A stretch of DNA of 64,000 bases from Lichenostomus cassidix (Eukaryota; Chordata; Aves; Passeriformes; Meliphagidae), in the NCBI GenBank assembly GCA_008360975.2, contig CM039184.1, forward strand, positions 45,951,797 through 46,015,796, given 5' to 3'. The notes below the pieces were generated by a model. The model worked only from the letters and a program-made list of their open reading frames with translations, was not told the DNA's origin and made no database searches. How positions within the stretch are numbered: position 1 is the first letter of the stretch; every line of letters begins with the position of its first letter. Below, in pieces: positions 50,501-57,410 of this stretch. The translations under genes were made by a program, and so were the position numbers.

Positions 50501-50754
50501 GAATGTTATTTAAAATCTTCACATTTCTTTGTTTTTAATTCTGACACAAATGTCAACTGCTTGTGGTTCTCTTCATTTAGGCTGAACTGGAAGCTTTTGA
50601 AAACAGATTAAAAGGACGAAGAAAGAATAAGAGAAGAAAGGATGAGGTAGAAGTTGAACAATCATCATGGCAAAAGTACAAGAACCTCATTATGCTGCCA
50701 GTGTTTGGAGTTGCTGTTGTGATGGTTGCATGGCTCATGGTCTACAATGACTGA
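5368..50754 (+). CDS. NFXL1: NFXL1, whole gene (22 coding exons, 886 aa)
   Basis: This is the nuclear transcription factor, X-box binding-like 1, an NFX1-family zinc-finger protein whose molecular role is poorly known. I joined 22 exons by splice sites, frame and similarity to vertebrate NFXL1; the coding length is 2661 nt and every junction keeps the frame. Domain order: a low-complexity Gly/Arg/Ala N-terminus (1-53); an acidic segment ([12 protein letters not shown]); a RING/PHD-like finger (C135, C138, C151, C154, H159, C162, C192, C195); an array of about a dozen NFX1-type fingers of the form CGHxCxxxCHxGxC (about 230-820); a charged coiled coil (about 812-855); and a hydrophobic C-terminal segment (about 864-883) that should anchor the protein in a membrane. 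Human NFXL1 is 911 aa, so the length is normal. The ATG at 5368 has G at -3 and +4. Transcription is probably driven by the CpG island. Confidence 0.96.
5528..6745 (+). other. NFXL1: NFXL1 intron 1
   Basis: The first 300 bases are the downstream half of the CpG island; the rest is AT-rich. It ends in TTTTCTCTTAACAG. I see no repeat or gene in it. Confidence 0.85.
6746..6916 (+). CDS. NFXL1: NFXL1 coding exon 2
   Basis: Encodes residues 54-110, beginning [19 protein letters not shown] and including an acidic/serine cluster ([12 protein letters not shown]). The acceptor is AACAG at 6741-6745; using the AG one base pair later would break the frame. Donor CTG|GTAATG, phase 1. Confidence 0.95.
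7256..7365 (+). CDS. NFXL1: NFXL1 coding exon 3
   Basis: Encodes [20 protein letters not shown] and the start of the RING/PHD-like finger ([16 protein letters not shown]135 and C138). Acceptor TAAAG, donor GCT|GTAAGT, phase 0. Confidence 0.95.
7366..8897 (+). other. NFXL1: NFXL1 intron 3
   Basis: AT-rich intron. It contains a decayed CR1 piece (about 8410-8625, listed separately) and otherwise nothing that I recognise. Confidence 0.85.
8410..8625 (+). mobile_element. Old CR1 fragment in NFXL1 intron 3 (probable)
   Basis: Degraded CR1 3'-region similarity: a GTGGCACAAATTGGGCC...GGAGGTACAGATTGG block, then TTTCCCAGGGTGGTTGTGGA with GTCTCCACCCCT, and GTGACCTCCAACAG near the end. The order fits a + strand CR1. 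Divergence is high, so the borders are approximate. Confidence 0.5.
8898..9031 (+). CDS. NFXL1: NFXL1 coding exon 4
   Basis: Encodes the core of the RING/PHD-like finger, [19 protein letters not shown], through KKDYPWP; the final C192 codon is split over the next junction. The Tyr at 188 stands where human NFXL1 has Cys (KKDCPWPCPKC); the CPKC pair that closes the finger is intact. Acceptor CCTTAG, donor ATG|GTGAGC, phase 2. Confidence 0.95.
9032..10510 (+). other. NFXL1: NFXL1 intron 4
   Basis: AT-rich intron without recognisable genes or transposons. It contains a perfect 13 bp palindrome with a 2 bp centre at 9507-9534 (listed separately). Confidence 0.85.
9507..9534. repeat. Perfect 13 bp palindrome
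   Basis: ATTTCCTAAGCAA, a GT centre, then its exact reverse complement TTGCTTAGGAAAT. It is too short for a miRNA precursor and carries no transposon signature. A template-switch mutation or an old hairpin insertion is possible. Confidence 0.9.
10511..10689 (+). CDS. NFXL1: NFXL1 coding exon 5
   Basis: Encodes [20 protein letters not shown] and then [17 protein letters not shown] into the first NFX1-type finger ([12 protein letters not shown]). Acceptor TTGTAG, donor CAG|GTAAAT, phase 1. It also closes the RING/PHD-like finger with C192 and C195. Confidence 0.95.
10860..11021 (+). CDS. NFXL1: NFXL1 coding exon 6
   Basis: Encodes [35 protein letters not shown] and [10 protein letters not shown], an NFX1-type finger region. 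It follows a short 170 bp intron. Donor CAG|GTAGAC, phase 1. Confidence 0.95.
11127..11227 (+). CDS. NFXL1: NFXL1 coding exon 7
   Basis: Encodes [19 protein letters not shown] and [14 protein letters not shown]. The intron before it is only 105 bp, and the frame stays open from exon 6 into that intron. Acceptor ATACAG, donor CAG|GTATGC, phase 0. Confidence 0.95.
11228..12457 (+). other. NFXL1: NFXL1 intron 7, with unidentified repeated motif
   Basis: AT-rich at first. About 11700-12300 is more GC-rich and repeat-like: three related GTGCAGC...GCAG(G/A)CC segments (11905-11930, 12155-12180, 12191-12217) and a 9 bp stem (11953-11961 with 11977-11985). I could not assign it to a transposon family. 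Confidence 0.6.
12458..12572 (+). CDS. NFXL1: NFXL1 coding exon 8
   Basis: Encodes the NFX1-type finger [20 protein letters not shown], then [18 protein letters not shown]. Acceptor TCTCAG, donor CAA|GTAAGC, phase 1. Confidence 0.95.
12908..13032 (+). CDS. NFXL1: NFXL1 coding exon 9
   Basis: Encodes [20 protein letters not shown] and [20 protein letters not shown], ending RQ. The acceptor is ATCTAG. The donor CAG|GTTGGT is weaker than the others, with T at +3 and G at +5 missing in place. Exit phase 0. Confidence 0.94.
13033..13842 (+). other. NFXL1: NFXL1 intron 9
   Basis: AT-rich, with a short (TTTTG)4 microsatellite at about 13268-13286. Nothing else was recognised. Confidence 0.85.
13843..13965 (+). 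CDS. NFXL1: NFXL1 coding exon 10
   Basis: Encodes [20 protein letters not shown] and [20 protein letters not shown], a Cys/His-rich finger segment nearly identical across vertebrates. Acceptor GCCCAG, donor AAG|GTAAAT, phase 0. Confidence 0.95.
13966..15291 (+). other. NFXL1: NFXL1 intron 10
   Basis: AT-rich intron; I see no gene, transposon or long repeat in it. It ends in TTTTTTCTTGCTAG. Confidence 0.85.
15292..15382 (+). CDS. NFXL1: NFXL1 coding exon 11
   Basis: Encodes [20 protein letters not shown] and [11 protein letters not shown]. Donor GAG|GTAAGA, exit phase 1. Confidence 0.95.
17350..18174 (+). mobile_element. CR1 retrotransposon with complete 3' end, about 0.82 kb
   Basis: Carries the C-terminal part of the CR1 reverse-transcriptase ORF2 in decayed form. 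Translated pieces such as [20 protein letters not shown] and [13 protein letters not shown] are typical of that protein, followed by LLCSAL-type sequence. It then follows the CR1 3' region (CACCTCTCCTATGAGGAAAG, GTTCAGCCTGGAGGAGACTC, GGCACTGGAACAAGTTGCCC) and ends in TTCTATGATTCCA, the CR1 tail. It is 5'-truncated as usual and has several frame breaks, so it is not active. It lies in sense orientation in NFXL1. Confidence 0.92.
17635..17658 (+). repeat. TCTGC microsatellite inside CR1
   Basis: About four to five tandem TCTGC/CTGCT units inside the CR1 copy, an expansion of the CTCTGCTC stretch of the element. It may vary in length between individuals. Confidence 0.7.
18859..18979 (+). CDS. 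NFXL1: NFXL1 coding exon 12
   Basis: Encodes [39 protein letters not shown]. Acceptor TTTTAG, donor CAG|GTCAGT, phase 2. Confidence 0.95.
18980..19624 (+). other. NFXL1: NFXL1 intron 12
   Basis: AT-rich intron with an oligo(A) run near 19507-19519; nothing else was recognised. Confidence 0.85.
19625..19781 (+). CDS. NFXL1: NFXL1 coding exon 13
   Basis: Encodes [40 protein letters not shown] and [12 protein letters not shown]. Acceptor CTTCAG, donor GTA|GTAAGT, phase 0. Confidence 0.95.
19782..20502 (+). other. NFXL1: NFXL1 intron 13
   Basis: AT-rich intron without recognisable features, ending in TTTTGCTCTCAG. Confidence 0.85.
20503..20594 (+). CDS. NFXL1: NFXL1 coding exon 14
   Basis: Encodes [20 protein letters not shown] and [10 protein letters not shown]. 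The AG at 20501-20502 is chosen because the family sequence includes the leading His-Gln. Donor AGT|GTAAGT, phase 2. Confidence 0.95.
22003..22032 (+). repeat. Short tandem repeat, 12 bp period
   Basis: AATACTTTAAAT repeated about 2.5 times without a gap. Confidence 0.75.
22236..22480 (-). mobile_element. Old CR1-type fragment, antisense (probable)
   Basis: The + strand reads GGTCATCTAGTCCAGCCTCC, CTGCTTAAAGCAGG and TTTGTCCAGCTGGATGTTAA, which match the reverse complement of a CR1 3' end. Later blocks (GAGAGCAGGATTGTTGTC, AGCCTGGCTTCATCACC) fit an older subfamily. Divergence is high and the borders are approximate. Confidence 0.5.
23833..23854 (+). CDS. NFXL1: NFXL1 coding exon 15, 22 nt microexon
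   Basis: Only 22 nt: with the two bases of exon 14 it encodes VECIGQHE, matching the conserved MECLGKHE. It lies between a long pyrimidine tract with AACAG acceptor and a GTGAGT donor. The length is needed to bring phase 2 back to phase 0 before exon 16. Confidence 0.93.
25426..25439 (+). promoter_or_regulatory. CTCF-like motif 1 (weak)
   Basis: GCCAGCAGAGGGTG fits the CCASYAGRKGGC CTCF core except for the last base. It is in an NFXL1 intron. A sequence match alone is weak evidence of binding. Confidence 0.3.
26105..26270 (+). repeat. T/G-rich low-complexity tract
   Basis: About 165 bp almost free of A and C on this strand, made of GTTT, TTTTG and TTTGG words with a short TG run near 26221-26231. 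It creates an apparent 77-residue Phe/Leu/Val-rich frame that is not a gene. Confidence 0.85.
29958..30098 (+). CDS. NFXL1: NFXL1 coding exon 16
   Basis: Encodes [40 protein letters not shown] and SSGDGNK. Acceptor TTTTAG, donor AAG|GTAAGT, phase 0. Confidence 0.95.
30099..32557 (+). other. NFXL1: NFXL1 intron 16
   Basis: A 2.5 kb AT-rich intron; I see a short AT run near 30735 and nothing else of note. Its small open frames have no family support. Confidence 0.85.
32558..32724 (+). CDS. NFXL1: NFXL1 coding exon 17
   Basis: Encodes [36 protein letters not shown] and [19 protein letters not shown]. Acceptor TGTTAG, donor CTT|GTAAGT, phase 2. Confidence 0.95.
32725..33492 (+). other. NFXL1: NFXL1 intron 17
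   Basis: AT-rich intron with a short TG repeat near 33181-33192 and nothing else recognisable. Confidence 0.85.
33493..33562 (+). CDS. NFXL1: NFXL1 coding exon 18
   Basis: Encodes [20 protein letters not shown] and PKE. Acceptor TTACAG, donor GAG|GTAAGC, phase 0. Confidence 0.94.
34215..34376 (+). mobile_element. Ancient CR1-like fragment (probable)
   Basis: The order GGAGAAGCTGCCG, GCAGCAGGTTAGACG, GGATGGGCTAAATGACCTTG and CCAGTGCTACGGTTGTG follows the 3' region of old CR1 subfamilies. It is highly diverged with no intact tail. Confidence 0.5.
36019..36140 (+). repeat. 25 bp direct repeat flanking an AT-rich core
   Basis: GATATTTGCTATAAATCAAT + GTGCA occurs identically at 36019-36043 and 36116-36140, 97 bp apart. 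The segment between contains further partial copies (TTGATATTTGCTGTA) and an AT run, so this looks like local slippage duplication. Confidence 0.85.
36871..37398 (+). mobile_element. CR1 retrotransposon with 3' tail, about 0.53 kb
   Basis: Follows the CR1 3' region from GTGAGGCCACACC and TTCAGTTTTGGGCCTCTCAC, through AGCTGCTGGAGCATGTCCAG, ACTTCCTGAAAGGAGGTTG, GGTTTAGGTTGGATATCAGG and TGTGGATGTGGCACTTGGGG, to the tail ATTCTATGATTCTATAA. It is 5'-truncated, in sense orientation to NFXL1 and without an intact ORF. Confidence 0.92.
39340..39760 (+). mobile_element. Ancient CR1/L3-like fragment (probable)
   Basis: Faint but ordered similarity to the 3' half of an old CR1/L3 LINE: GCAGTTCTGGC...GTATTCAAGAAA, then CTCGTGGAGCAGTTTCCTTA followed by GTGAAACAGTAGAA, and near the end GTTCCTTCTAGTCCTGTA. 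It is strongly diverged. Confidence 0.45.
39988..40051 (+). repeat. 32 bp tandem duplication
   Basis: TTTGATACTTACTTATTCTT begins at 39988 and again at 40020, two adjacent 32 bp copies with a few differences. Confidence 0.75.
41172..41276 (+). CDS. NFXL1: NFXL1 coding exon 19
   Basis: Encodes the NFX1-type finger [20 protein letters not shown] and [14 protein letters not shown]. Acceptor TTACAG, donor AAG|GTGAAT, phase 0. Confidence 0.95.
41277..42523 (+). other. NFXL1: NFXL1 intron 19
   Basis: AT-rich intron with no gene, transposon or long repeat that I can recognise. Confidence 0.85.
42524..42610 (+). CDS. NFXL1: NFXL1 coding exon 20
   Basis: Encodes [20 protein letters not shown] and KEMKRKAYE, the last Cys-rich segment. 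Acceptor TAACAG, donor GAG|GTAATG, phase 0. Confidence 0.95.
42611..45575 (+). other. NFXL1: NFXL1 intron 20
   Basis: A 3.0 kb AT-rich intron without recognisable transposons. It contains a good CTCF-like motif at 44293-44305. Confidence 0.85.
44293..44305 (+). promoter_or_regulatory. CTCF-like motif 2
   Basis: CCATTAGATGGCA matches the CCASYAGRKGGCR CTCF core with one mismatch (T for S). It is intronic in NFXL1; binding is not shown by sequence alone. Confidence 0.4.
45576..45629 (+). CDS. NFXL1: NFXL1 coding exon 21
   Basis: Encodes [18 protein letters not shown], the conserved charged helix that starts the coiled coil. Acceptor GACAG, donor CAG|GTATTA, phase 0. Confidence 0.95.
45630..50580 (+). 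other. NFXL1: NFXL1 intron 21
   Basis: A 5.0 kb intron, of slightly higher GC than the others between 45.96 and 49.6 kb but without a repeat family that I recognise. Its open frames of 60-113 codons have no domain, no conserved start and no family resemblance. Confidence 0.8.
50581..50754 (+). CDS. NFXL1: NFXL1 last coding exon 22
   Basis: Encodes [20 protein letters not shown] (end of the coiled coil and a basic cluster), then a hydrophobic segment, [20 protein letters not shown], and ends ND with TGA at 50752-50754. The segment so close to the C-terminus suggests a tail-anchored membrane protein, as predicted for human NFXL1. Confidence 0.95.
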   Translation, partial: AELEAFENRLKGRRKNKRRKDEVEVEQSSWQKYKNLIMLPVFGVAVVMVAWLMVYND

Positions 50755-52464
50755 AAACAACTCAATATTTAATATACCTCAGTTGGGCTTTAGGTAGCTA
50801 TTACCCCTAGAATGTTAGTCTGTGTGTAACAGAACTTAATATGCATAGATTATGTATGTATACTATTTGCTAAGAAATTGCAGCGGAGGGAAGAAATGTC
50901 ACCTTTGTTATTACATAACACAGCACAAAACTGAACTCAGACACTGAAAGTAATAGTAGATTCTAGTCTACACTGAAGTGCTGATAGTTTGACTGAGATC
51001 TGTTAACATCTCTTCCATTAATAATGCTATTTTTCCTTGTCTTCATTTAATAATACTAAGAATAGCTTAATATAAAATGCTTTATTGAAAATATGTTTCC
51101 TGTAAAATCAGCTTAATGGTTTATTGAAGGTTAGTGTTCTTACGCTAGTCTTTATGTTGTATCACACAATAATTTCTGTGCTTCATGTCAGTTTTAATTA
51201 TGATAACTAACAGGTAACCTTGGATCACTTTGGCTTGAATATTCTTGAACTTTGTTCAGAGAAAGGAAATGTGAACTGTCTTTCAATTCAGCTATATCAC
51301 AAACAATACAGTGGCCCCCCTTCCAGACTGTGGGGGTTGCTTTTCTGCTGTTTCACCCCATCCCTTCCCACCCTCATTTCCTCAAAATCAAACTAACTGA
51401 AAAGTTCCTTTAGTGGACAGATACTTATGCTGAACATGGATGTGAAGTAATTTCAGGGTACAGGGGTGCATTCTCACTGTTGCCCCAGTTGCCAACAGCA
51501 GAAAAACAATTTGAAATTAAACTTAAGAGTATCACTTGGCTATTTGTATAGGTAAGTGTCAGAGTTGGATATTTGCATAGGTGGGCAAAAATCTAATTGG
51601 ATAGCGTAACAATACAGTTGTATGTTGTTCTGAAGCCATCTGGATGGTGCTTGGTAGTCACATTTAAACTATCTAGCTAAGCTTTTAAATACTTAAATAT
51701 TTTCTTACTGACAATTTTGAATACCTTGCTTTAGGTTATCAGTATTGGGTGGTAGAACTGGAAGGTTTTCATCTGGCATCAGGATTATCAAGGAAGCTCT
51801 GTGGTCTCAGCTGAGAGACTGCAAGTTAAATTTAGGAATGGAGAAATCAGAAAACTGAATTTTTAAACCTCTGCTGGAAAATTTTTGCTGATGCTTGAGC
51901 ATTGCAGGTTACTGCAAAGTGATTACAAGCTCCTGCAAAAAATGGGGTGCAAAGCCAAAGGGCATTAGTAGTATGCCCTTGTAATTCAGGCATATAATTT
52001 CATCACAAATCGTGCAAAAGCAGTGGGACCACTTGTGTGAGTTAGTAGAAAAGGTTGCAGTTTGCTAGAACGCTCTTCTGGTTGATTTTGACTTGCGTGT
52101 AAAGGGACCCAATATTTATTTGAACAGATAGCCAGTTGTAATTCTGATTCAGCAGCAGGAGAATAAAATAAAAAGCTGCAAAAAAGCAGAAGCTTTTGAT
52201 TGCATAATTAACAAAACAGGAAGAAAATCAGTTTCTTTTCAATTTTTCATAGAAGTTTGGTGAATGAGGAGAGAGGTGAGCAAAAATTGACAATATTCAG
52301 CATGGATTGATGCTGTTTCGAAGTACTTTGGGTTTTTTTTAATTTACATTTTAGAGATGCATATTAGTTATGTCAAACCATTACTATTTAAAGTTGTAGA
52401 ATTAAGTGAAATTGCGCTGTGCAAAGTTGCATCTCCATTGAATTTTCTTACTTTCTATATAAGA

Positions 52465-52470
52465 AATAAA
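52465..52470 (+). terminator. NFXL1: Candidate NFXL1 poly(A) signal, proximal
   Basis: AATAAA 1.7 kb after the stop, followed by T-rich sequence (TAGTTTTGCTTTAACC, then TTTTTCT) suitable as a downstream element. Confidence 0.4.
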
Positions 52471-53781
52471 CAATTTTTCATAGTTTTGCTTTAACCTTTT
52501 TCTATCATATTAATGCCTGGAAGATAATTTCATATATAAGTGTGTTTTCTTTAACCGAGTGAGGTGATGCTGTTGTGTGACTGCATATGCCAGTAACTCT
52601 TCTGTCAGTGAAAGAAAAAGGAGAGAGATTTTTGTTCAGATTAAGTAAGATGGGATGGGTTAACTGAAAGTACAAAAAGATACCTTTCTGTGCGAAATAT
52701 GGGAATCATCGTGAACATTGTGTGGAAACAGCTTTTATCTTGCATGACTATAACTAATTTTCTTATTTACTGGTAGCTTTTTCTTCAAAACAAGTAAGAT
52801 GGCAAGTTTATCCTAGCTTCTACAGCAAAGAGAAGAAATCTCTCTAGAGAGTTATAAAAAATAACTACACTTGTTATATATTTGAAGGAGTTCTTAGTAT
52901 TCTTCTCTGCATATTTTGTAGTATTTGTGAGAAATACTGGAGAGGAAAAGACTTCTCATTGATCATCTTCATTATAATAAGAAAGCACAGCAATCTTTAA
53001 AAATTCATTCTGTTCATACAAAGGTGTTTGTGAGTGGGCATATTCCCTTTCTAAAAGGACTTGTATCTCTTCTGAACCTTGCATATGCAAGACATACCTA
53101 TTTTTGAAATTTTATTCAAAATAGTTCTGTATATCTTATCCAACCATCTGAGTCATTTGCACTCTGTTGGTCTGCCTGCTGAACCAGATATTTATTTCTT
53201 GGCATAAAAAAGTGTGGGGGTTAGAGCAATCTGCAGTTTAATAAATCACTAGGGTTCTATTTGTTTCTTTAAATATTTTTACAGTTAATATTTTGCCTTT
53301 CTTTGGTTGGAGCTGCATGTTGTCAACAACCTGGGAAGTAAAAGGTATGGATAAAATCACCTTTTGTTCAGTATTAATGAACGATGGAATTATAGAAAAC
53401 AAATACTGAACTGAAGGTAGAGTTTTTTAGCAATTTTTAAGTAATGTGCGCTTACGTAACGTAATGAGCAAATATTTTGAATGTTAACAGCTTACAAAAA
53501 AATGCATATTGATAAGTGTATGTTAAAACAAATTATATAATCTGACCTGCTGTTGAAAGGAAATTGTGGCGTTAGAAGCTTGATGATGACTTAACATGAA
53601 TATTTACCTATGTGTAAAATTAAAAAACTTGGGGCTTTTCCTCATTCTGGATGCATTTATCCTTCCACTGAACCAAGGTTGTCTGTATGTTTGGGACTGG
53701 AAATTCCTTGGGCAAGTTTGTTCCCTGTAACAATATCAAACCCATTGTGTTTGTTAATTTAATGTAAAAACTAAGTCAGAC

Positions 53782-53787
53782 AATAAA
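53782..53787 (+). terminator. NFXL1: Candidate NFXL1 poly(A) signal, distal
   Basis: AATAAA about 3.0 kb after the stop, followed within 30-60 bases by TTGTTTGTTCT and GGTGTAGTG, a GT/T-rich downstream region. Confidence 0.4.
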
Positions 53788-53810
53788 TGTATCAAAAACA
53801 ACTGGAAAAA

Positions 53811-56238
53811 TTGTTTGTTCTCAAGGACTGGTGTAGTGAAGCAGCAAACCTCCCAGGTAATGATGACTGGCATACTGCAGTAGAAGTTTTAGGTATGCTT
53901 TTTGCCCCCTTTTCTGGCAGTGATAGTTCTTACTGCTCAGATTATTGCTGGAATTATGTAATTGTGTTCCTTCATGTTACTGCTCTGACAAAATTGTGAG
54001 AATGGGTTGGGGAAGTCAATTAAGATGAAACAAATGGGAATGGACTTAGCAGCTGATTTCTTTTGCCTCACAGGGAGAAATATAGCTGATTTATTAGACA
54101 TTTGTGCTGACCTTAACTACTAGAGAAGGAAATGTTACTAAGCAGATAGCAACAAAATTTGTTCATAAAAGCATCTATGTTTTGTTATGGCTTTAAAGCA
54201 GTGAACTCTTTATCATCTCAGCAGTAGTTCAGGCTGCAAAACATATCTGCTCTGGGCCAGTTTTCTCTGAGTGGATGAGCTTGTGTGTTGTGAGGTTAGA
54301 GCACAGAAATGCTTGGTTTGAAGTGTGTTCCAGTGCCAAGCAGTGGAAGCTTGATGTGTGTGGCAGCCATTCTGGTGGGTGCTTTAGGGTGGAGCATTCT
54401 TGTTTGGACAGTTCATGAGTGACCCTGTCCTCACTTTCATTTAGTTTGGATATCCCTCCTCGGCTTTGGTTTCATCCCGCTACCAGTTGTTATCTATGGG
54501 CATTCAAATTGCTCCCTTTTCATGCATCATGAATGCAAATTTGTATTCCTGTCTGCCCTTATTCAGGTAAGTTAGTCAGTTGCTCTAGAGAATTAGAAAA
54601 CAACTTGTAGTGGTTTGTATTTACTAGTGAGGGAAATGCAAGGTAAAAATTAGGGAAAAAACCAAATGAAGTCAAATTAATTTTAAGATAGTGAGATATG
54701 GTTCTTTCCACAAGTGGTTAGATATTAATGAGTAATATATTTGAACACTGCATTAAAATTTCTATATATCATGGTTCCAGAAAACAAGTCTGTGGTATGG
54801 ATAGTTCAGGAATATGAACTGTGATACATCAAACTGAGTCGTAAGGTATGCTAAACAGCAGCTGTGTAGAAATAAGTCATACTCTGAGGGAACTGTGGCT
54901 CAATTCAACCAAGTATTACTTAAGCTAAATAATTGTTGCTCATGCAATGATTTCCATAAAATCACCAACAAAACCAGAACTCAGGCTTTCTCTGTGTGCT
55001 GAGTCTTGTGAAACTCCAATTTCAGTGGCTCTCCTATGGGAGGAAATTAGTACGAGATTAGGAGTCAAGATTGGCTTGGGGTTTGGAATTCACAGTTCTT
55101 CAGCTGAAGAGAAGCCATCCTCAGCCAAGGCCAAGCTGGCTTTGCAGTCTGAGCCATGTACTGCACCTCTTAATACAAGTTTTCAATTATTGTTATTAGA
55201 ATTTTTATAGGGCTACTTAATCTCTGTAAGGAATAATGAATTATGGTTTGGTTTCTTTTTTAATCAGCATTACAGCACAAAATATTTGTTTTACATTAAG
55301 CAATATGATAATTTTGCATAAATGGTCTTGCTTCTCTCTCTTCCCATGCTTTTCCTATGTTTTGTGCAATTGTTTTAAAACCAACACCACTGTTTTCTTC
55401 CAAATGTTTGAGGTTGGTTTGGAGAGATGTTTGGTGGTTGGGTAAAAAGTGCTGGACTGAATGGCCATGAGCAGGAGCCTTTAAAGTACATTGGCACTCT
55501 GGAAGTACAGAGAATCCTGTCTGCACCATAAAGTTTGCACACAAGGTAACAGGGTCTAAATGTGAAGGTATGGAAATATATCTGGAAAAGAAACTGGGGG
55601 AAAAAAAAAGCTAAGAAATGCTCATCTTACTTATTATTTATATATAAACATATATAACATCATCTGTTTGTAAGTATAAATGCTGTTATGAGCAGTATCA
55701 CCATCACTGATTGTCAAGAGTAGTGACACAGCTGGAACCCATATTCATGGAGAGGTGGTCACATTTCCTTGGGTGTGTTCTGACTCACATTTTCAATGAT
55801 AGCATTTCAGAAGCACTAAATCATGCACAGTAAAAACTGGAAGCCTTTCTGGTTTATAAATGTCCTCTCAGAACCCAGCTGCAGTGCCAGTGACATCTTT
55901 CTGTGACTCTTAGAAGGGTCCTGAACTGTTTCTATTCCAGTAGCAGCCACTTCTGCCCATTTTGTCCTCTTTGTTTAGCCTTTTGTCCTGTTGGCTTTAT
56001 CATTCTTAGATAGTGCTGGTGAGCTCCGTTGTGTGCACAGACCGGGGCTTCAGTCAGGCTCGACGTCTTTGAATGCAGGTACAGGGCAAAGGGGACAAAT
56101 ACATCAAATGCAGGTTTTAAAAGCAGATATTCCATGGGGGTGGGACATTTGCTCTGTCATTTGCAGCTTCAGGCGGTACTTGTCTCTTGGCCTGAGAGTT
56201 TTGTTTCAACAGATCTGCAACAACCAACACATCCCTCC
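53811..56238. other. Intergenic, NFXL1 to CORIN
   Basis: AT-rich spacer. The open frames here (for example 53787-53999 and 54947-55210) show no domain or family signal. I see no transposon of recognisable family. Confidence 0.7.
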
Positions 56239-57335
56239 ATCTCCGGGTCGCTGGGGCCGGTCAGGGCGGGGAGCGGCGCGGGGACAAGGGGTAACGGCGC
56301 CGAGTCGCCGCTGTCCTCCCGCGCAGCAGCGCTTCCTCGCAGGGGAGGGACGGGGCTCGACAGGCTTGTCGCCAGGGGGCTGGGACCGGAGCCTTCCTGC
56401 GAGGAAAGGAGCTGGAGAAACCTGTCGTTGGCTCCGGGAGAGCTTCCTCCTGCTGGAGCTCCTTCCTCTCCGCTTCTGCGGTGCCAGCGCCGCTTTCAGC
56501 TCTCTTTGGAGCCTTAGAGGCTGAGCTGCGACAGGCCAGCTACAGAGGGAAGCGTTGCAGTGCCTGCAGGCGCGAAACTCTCCGTCTCTGGGCTGAAAGG
56601 AAAACCTTTGCCTGACCGTAAAATAAAGCGCATCCAGAAGGCAGGCGCGTCCTCTGGCGCCCAGGGAAGTCCACCCGGGAACCGCGGATGAATGAAGGGA
56701 CCTGGGAGTCTGGCCCACGCTTGCCAACCTCTGCTGTGAACTCTGCGCTTCGACTCGGCGGGCCGAGAGCGCCTGCAGGTCCGTGCGCTGGGTTGGCTCC
56801 GGATCGCTTCCTCCGCAAGTGCGCGTCCGGGCGGCCCGGGGGCCAGGGCGCGGCGGAGCCCCAGCGAGCCAAGGTAAGGCGGGCGAGGGGCGACCTGCGC
56901 GGCTTCTTGCTCCTGGCATCGTCGGTGACTCAGGCTTGTCTTGCCACCTGAAGCCCTTCGCAGCGTGACGAGGCGTCCCTTAACCGAGGGCTGGGGGGAG
57001 GGAGAGCGGGCGCAACGGCTGTGCCCCCTTCATCCGCTCTCCCTGGGGGACGGCTTTAGGGAGAAATTAGCAAGTGGGCTGTCTCTCAGCTTGTCCCCAA
57101 GGGGTAGAGCCTTGTGTGCGAAAGGGGTGGGGATGTGGCTCTTTCTCGCGGAGGTTTATTATTATTGGGTGGAGGAGCGGGGAGGGGGAGTCTGCAGAGC
57201 AGACAAAATGCGGAGCCCCCCCGCTCCCCGCAAGTGTGTCTGTGCGGGAGGCGGGTGGACGTGGCTCGTCAGAGACCGAGATAGAGAAGGGTGAGGGGGC
57301 GGCCGAAGTGGAGAGGGGTCAGCAGCAGCCAGAGC

Positions 57336-57410
57336 ATGCTCTCCACGCAACAGTTCCCTGCCCTGCCTGCGGAGGAGGAGCGCTACCGGCAGGTCCTCTC
57401 CGCCAGTCGG
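57336..57410 (+). CDS. CORIN: CORIN coding exon 1 (probable)
   Basis: CORIN is the type II transmembrane serine protease that cleaves pro-atrial natriuretic peptide in the heart. This exon would give the start of its cytoplasmic tail: 25 codons, beginning MLSTQQFPALPAEEERYRQ, with A at -3 of the ATG and a strong donor CGG|GTAAGG, exit phase 0. The QFPALPAEEERYR part resembles the QSPALAPEERCR of the human first exon. Position and orientation directly downstream of NFXL1 match the CORIN neighbourhood. The transmembrane segment and protease domains lie on exons beyond the window. The identification rests on a short match plus synteny. Confidence 0.6.

Larger units (their letters stand above)
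50755..53810 (+). other. NFXL1: NFXL1 3' UTR and downstream (probable)
   Basis: AT-rich and without genes or transposons that I recognise. AATAAA signals occur at 52162-52167, 52465-52470, 53240-53245 and 53782-53787, so alternative 3' ends up to about 3 kb after the stop are possible. Which are used cannot be told here. Confidence 0.5.

Noticed and set aside
56206..56919. 237-codon minus-strand frame over the CORIN island
   Set aside because: Arg/Pro/Ser/Ala-rich CpG-island artefact with no recognisable domain.
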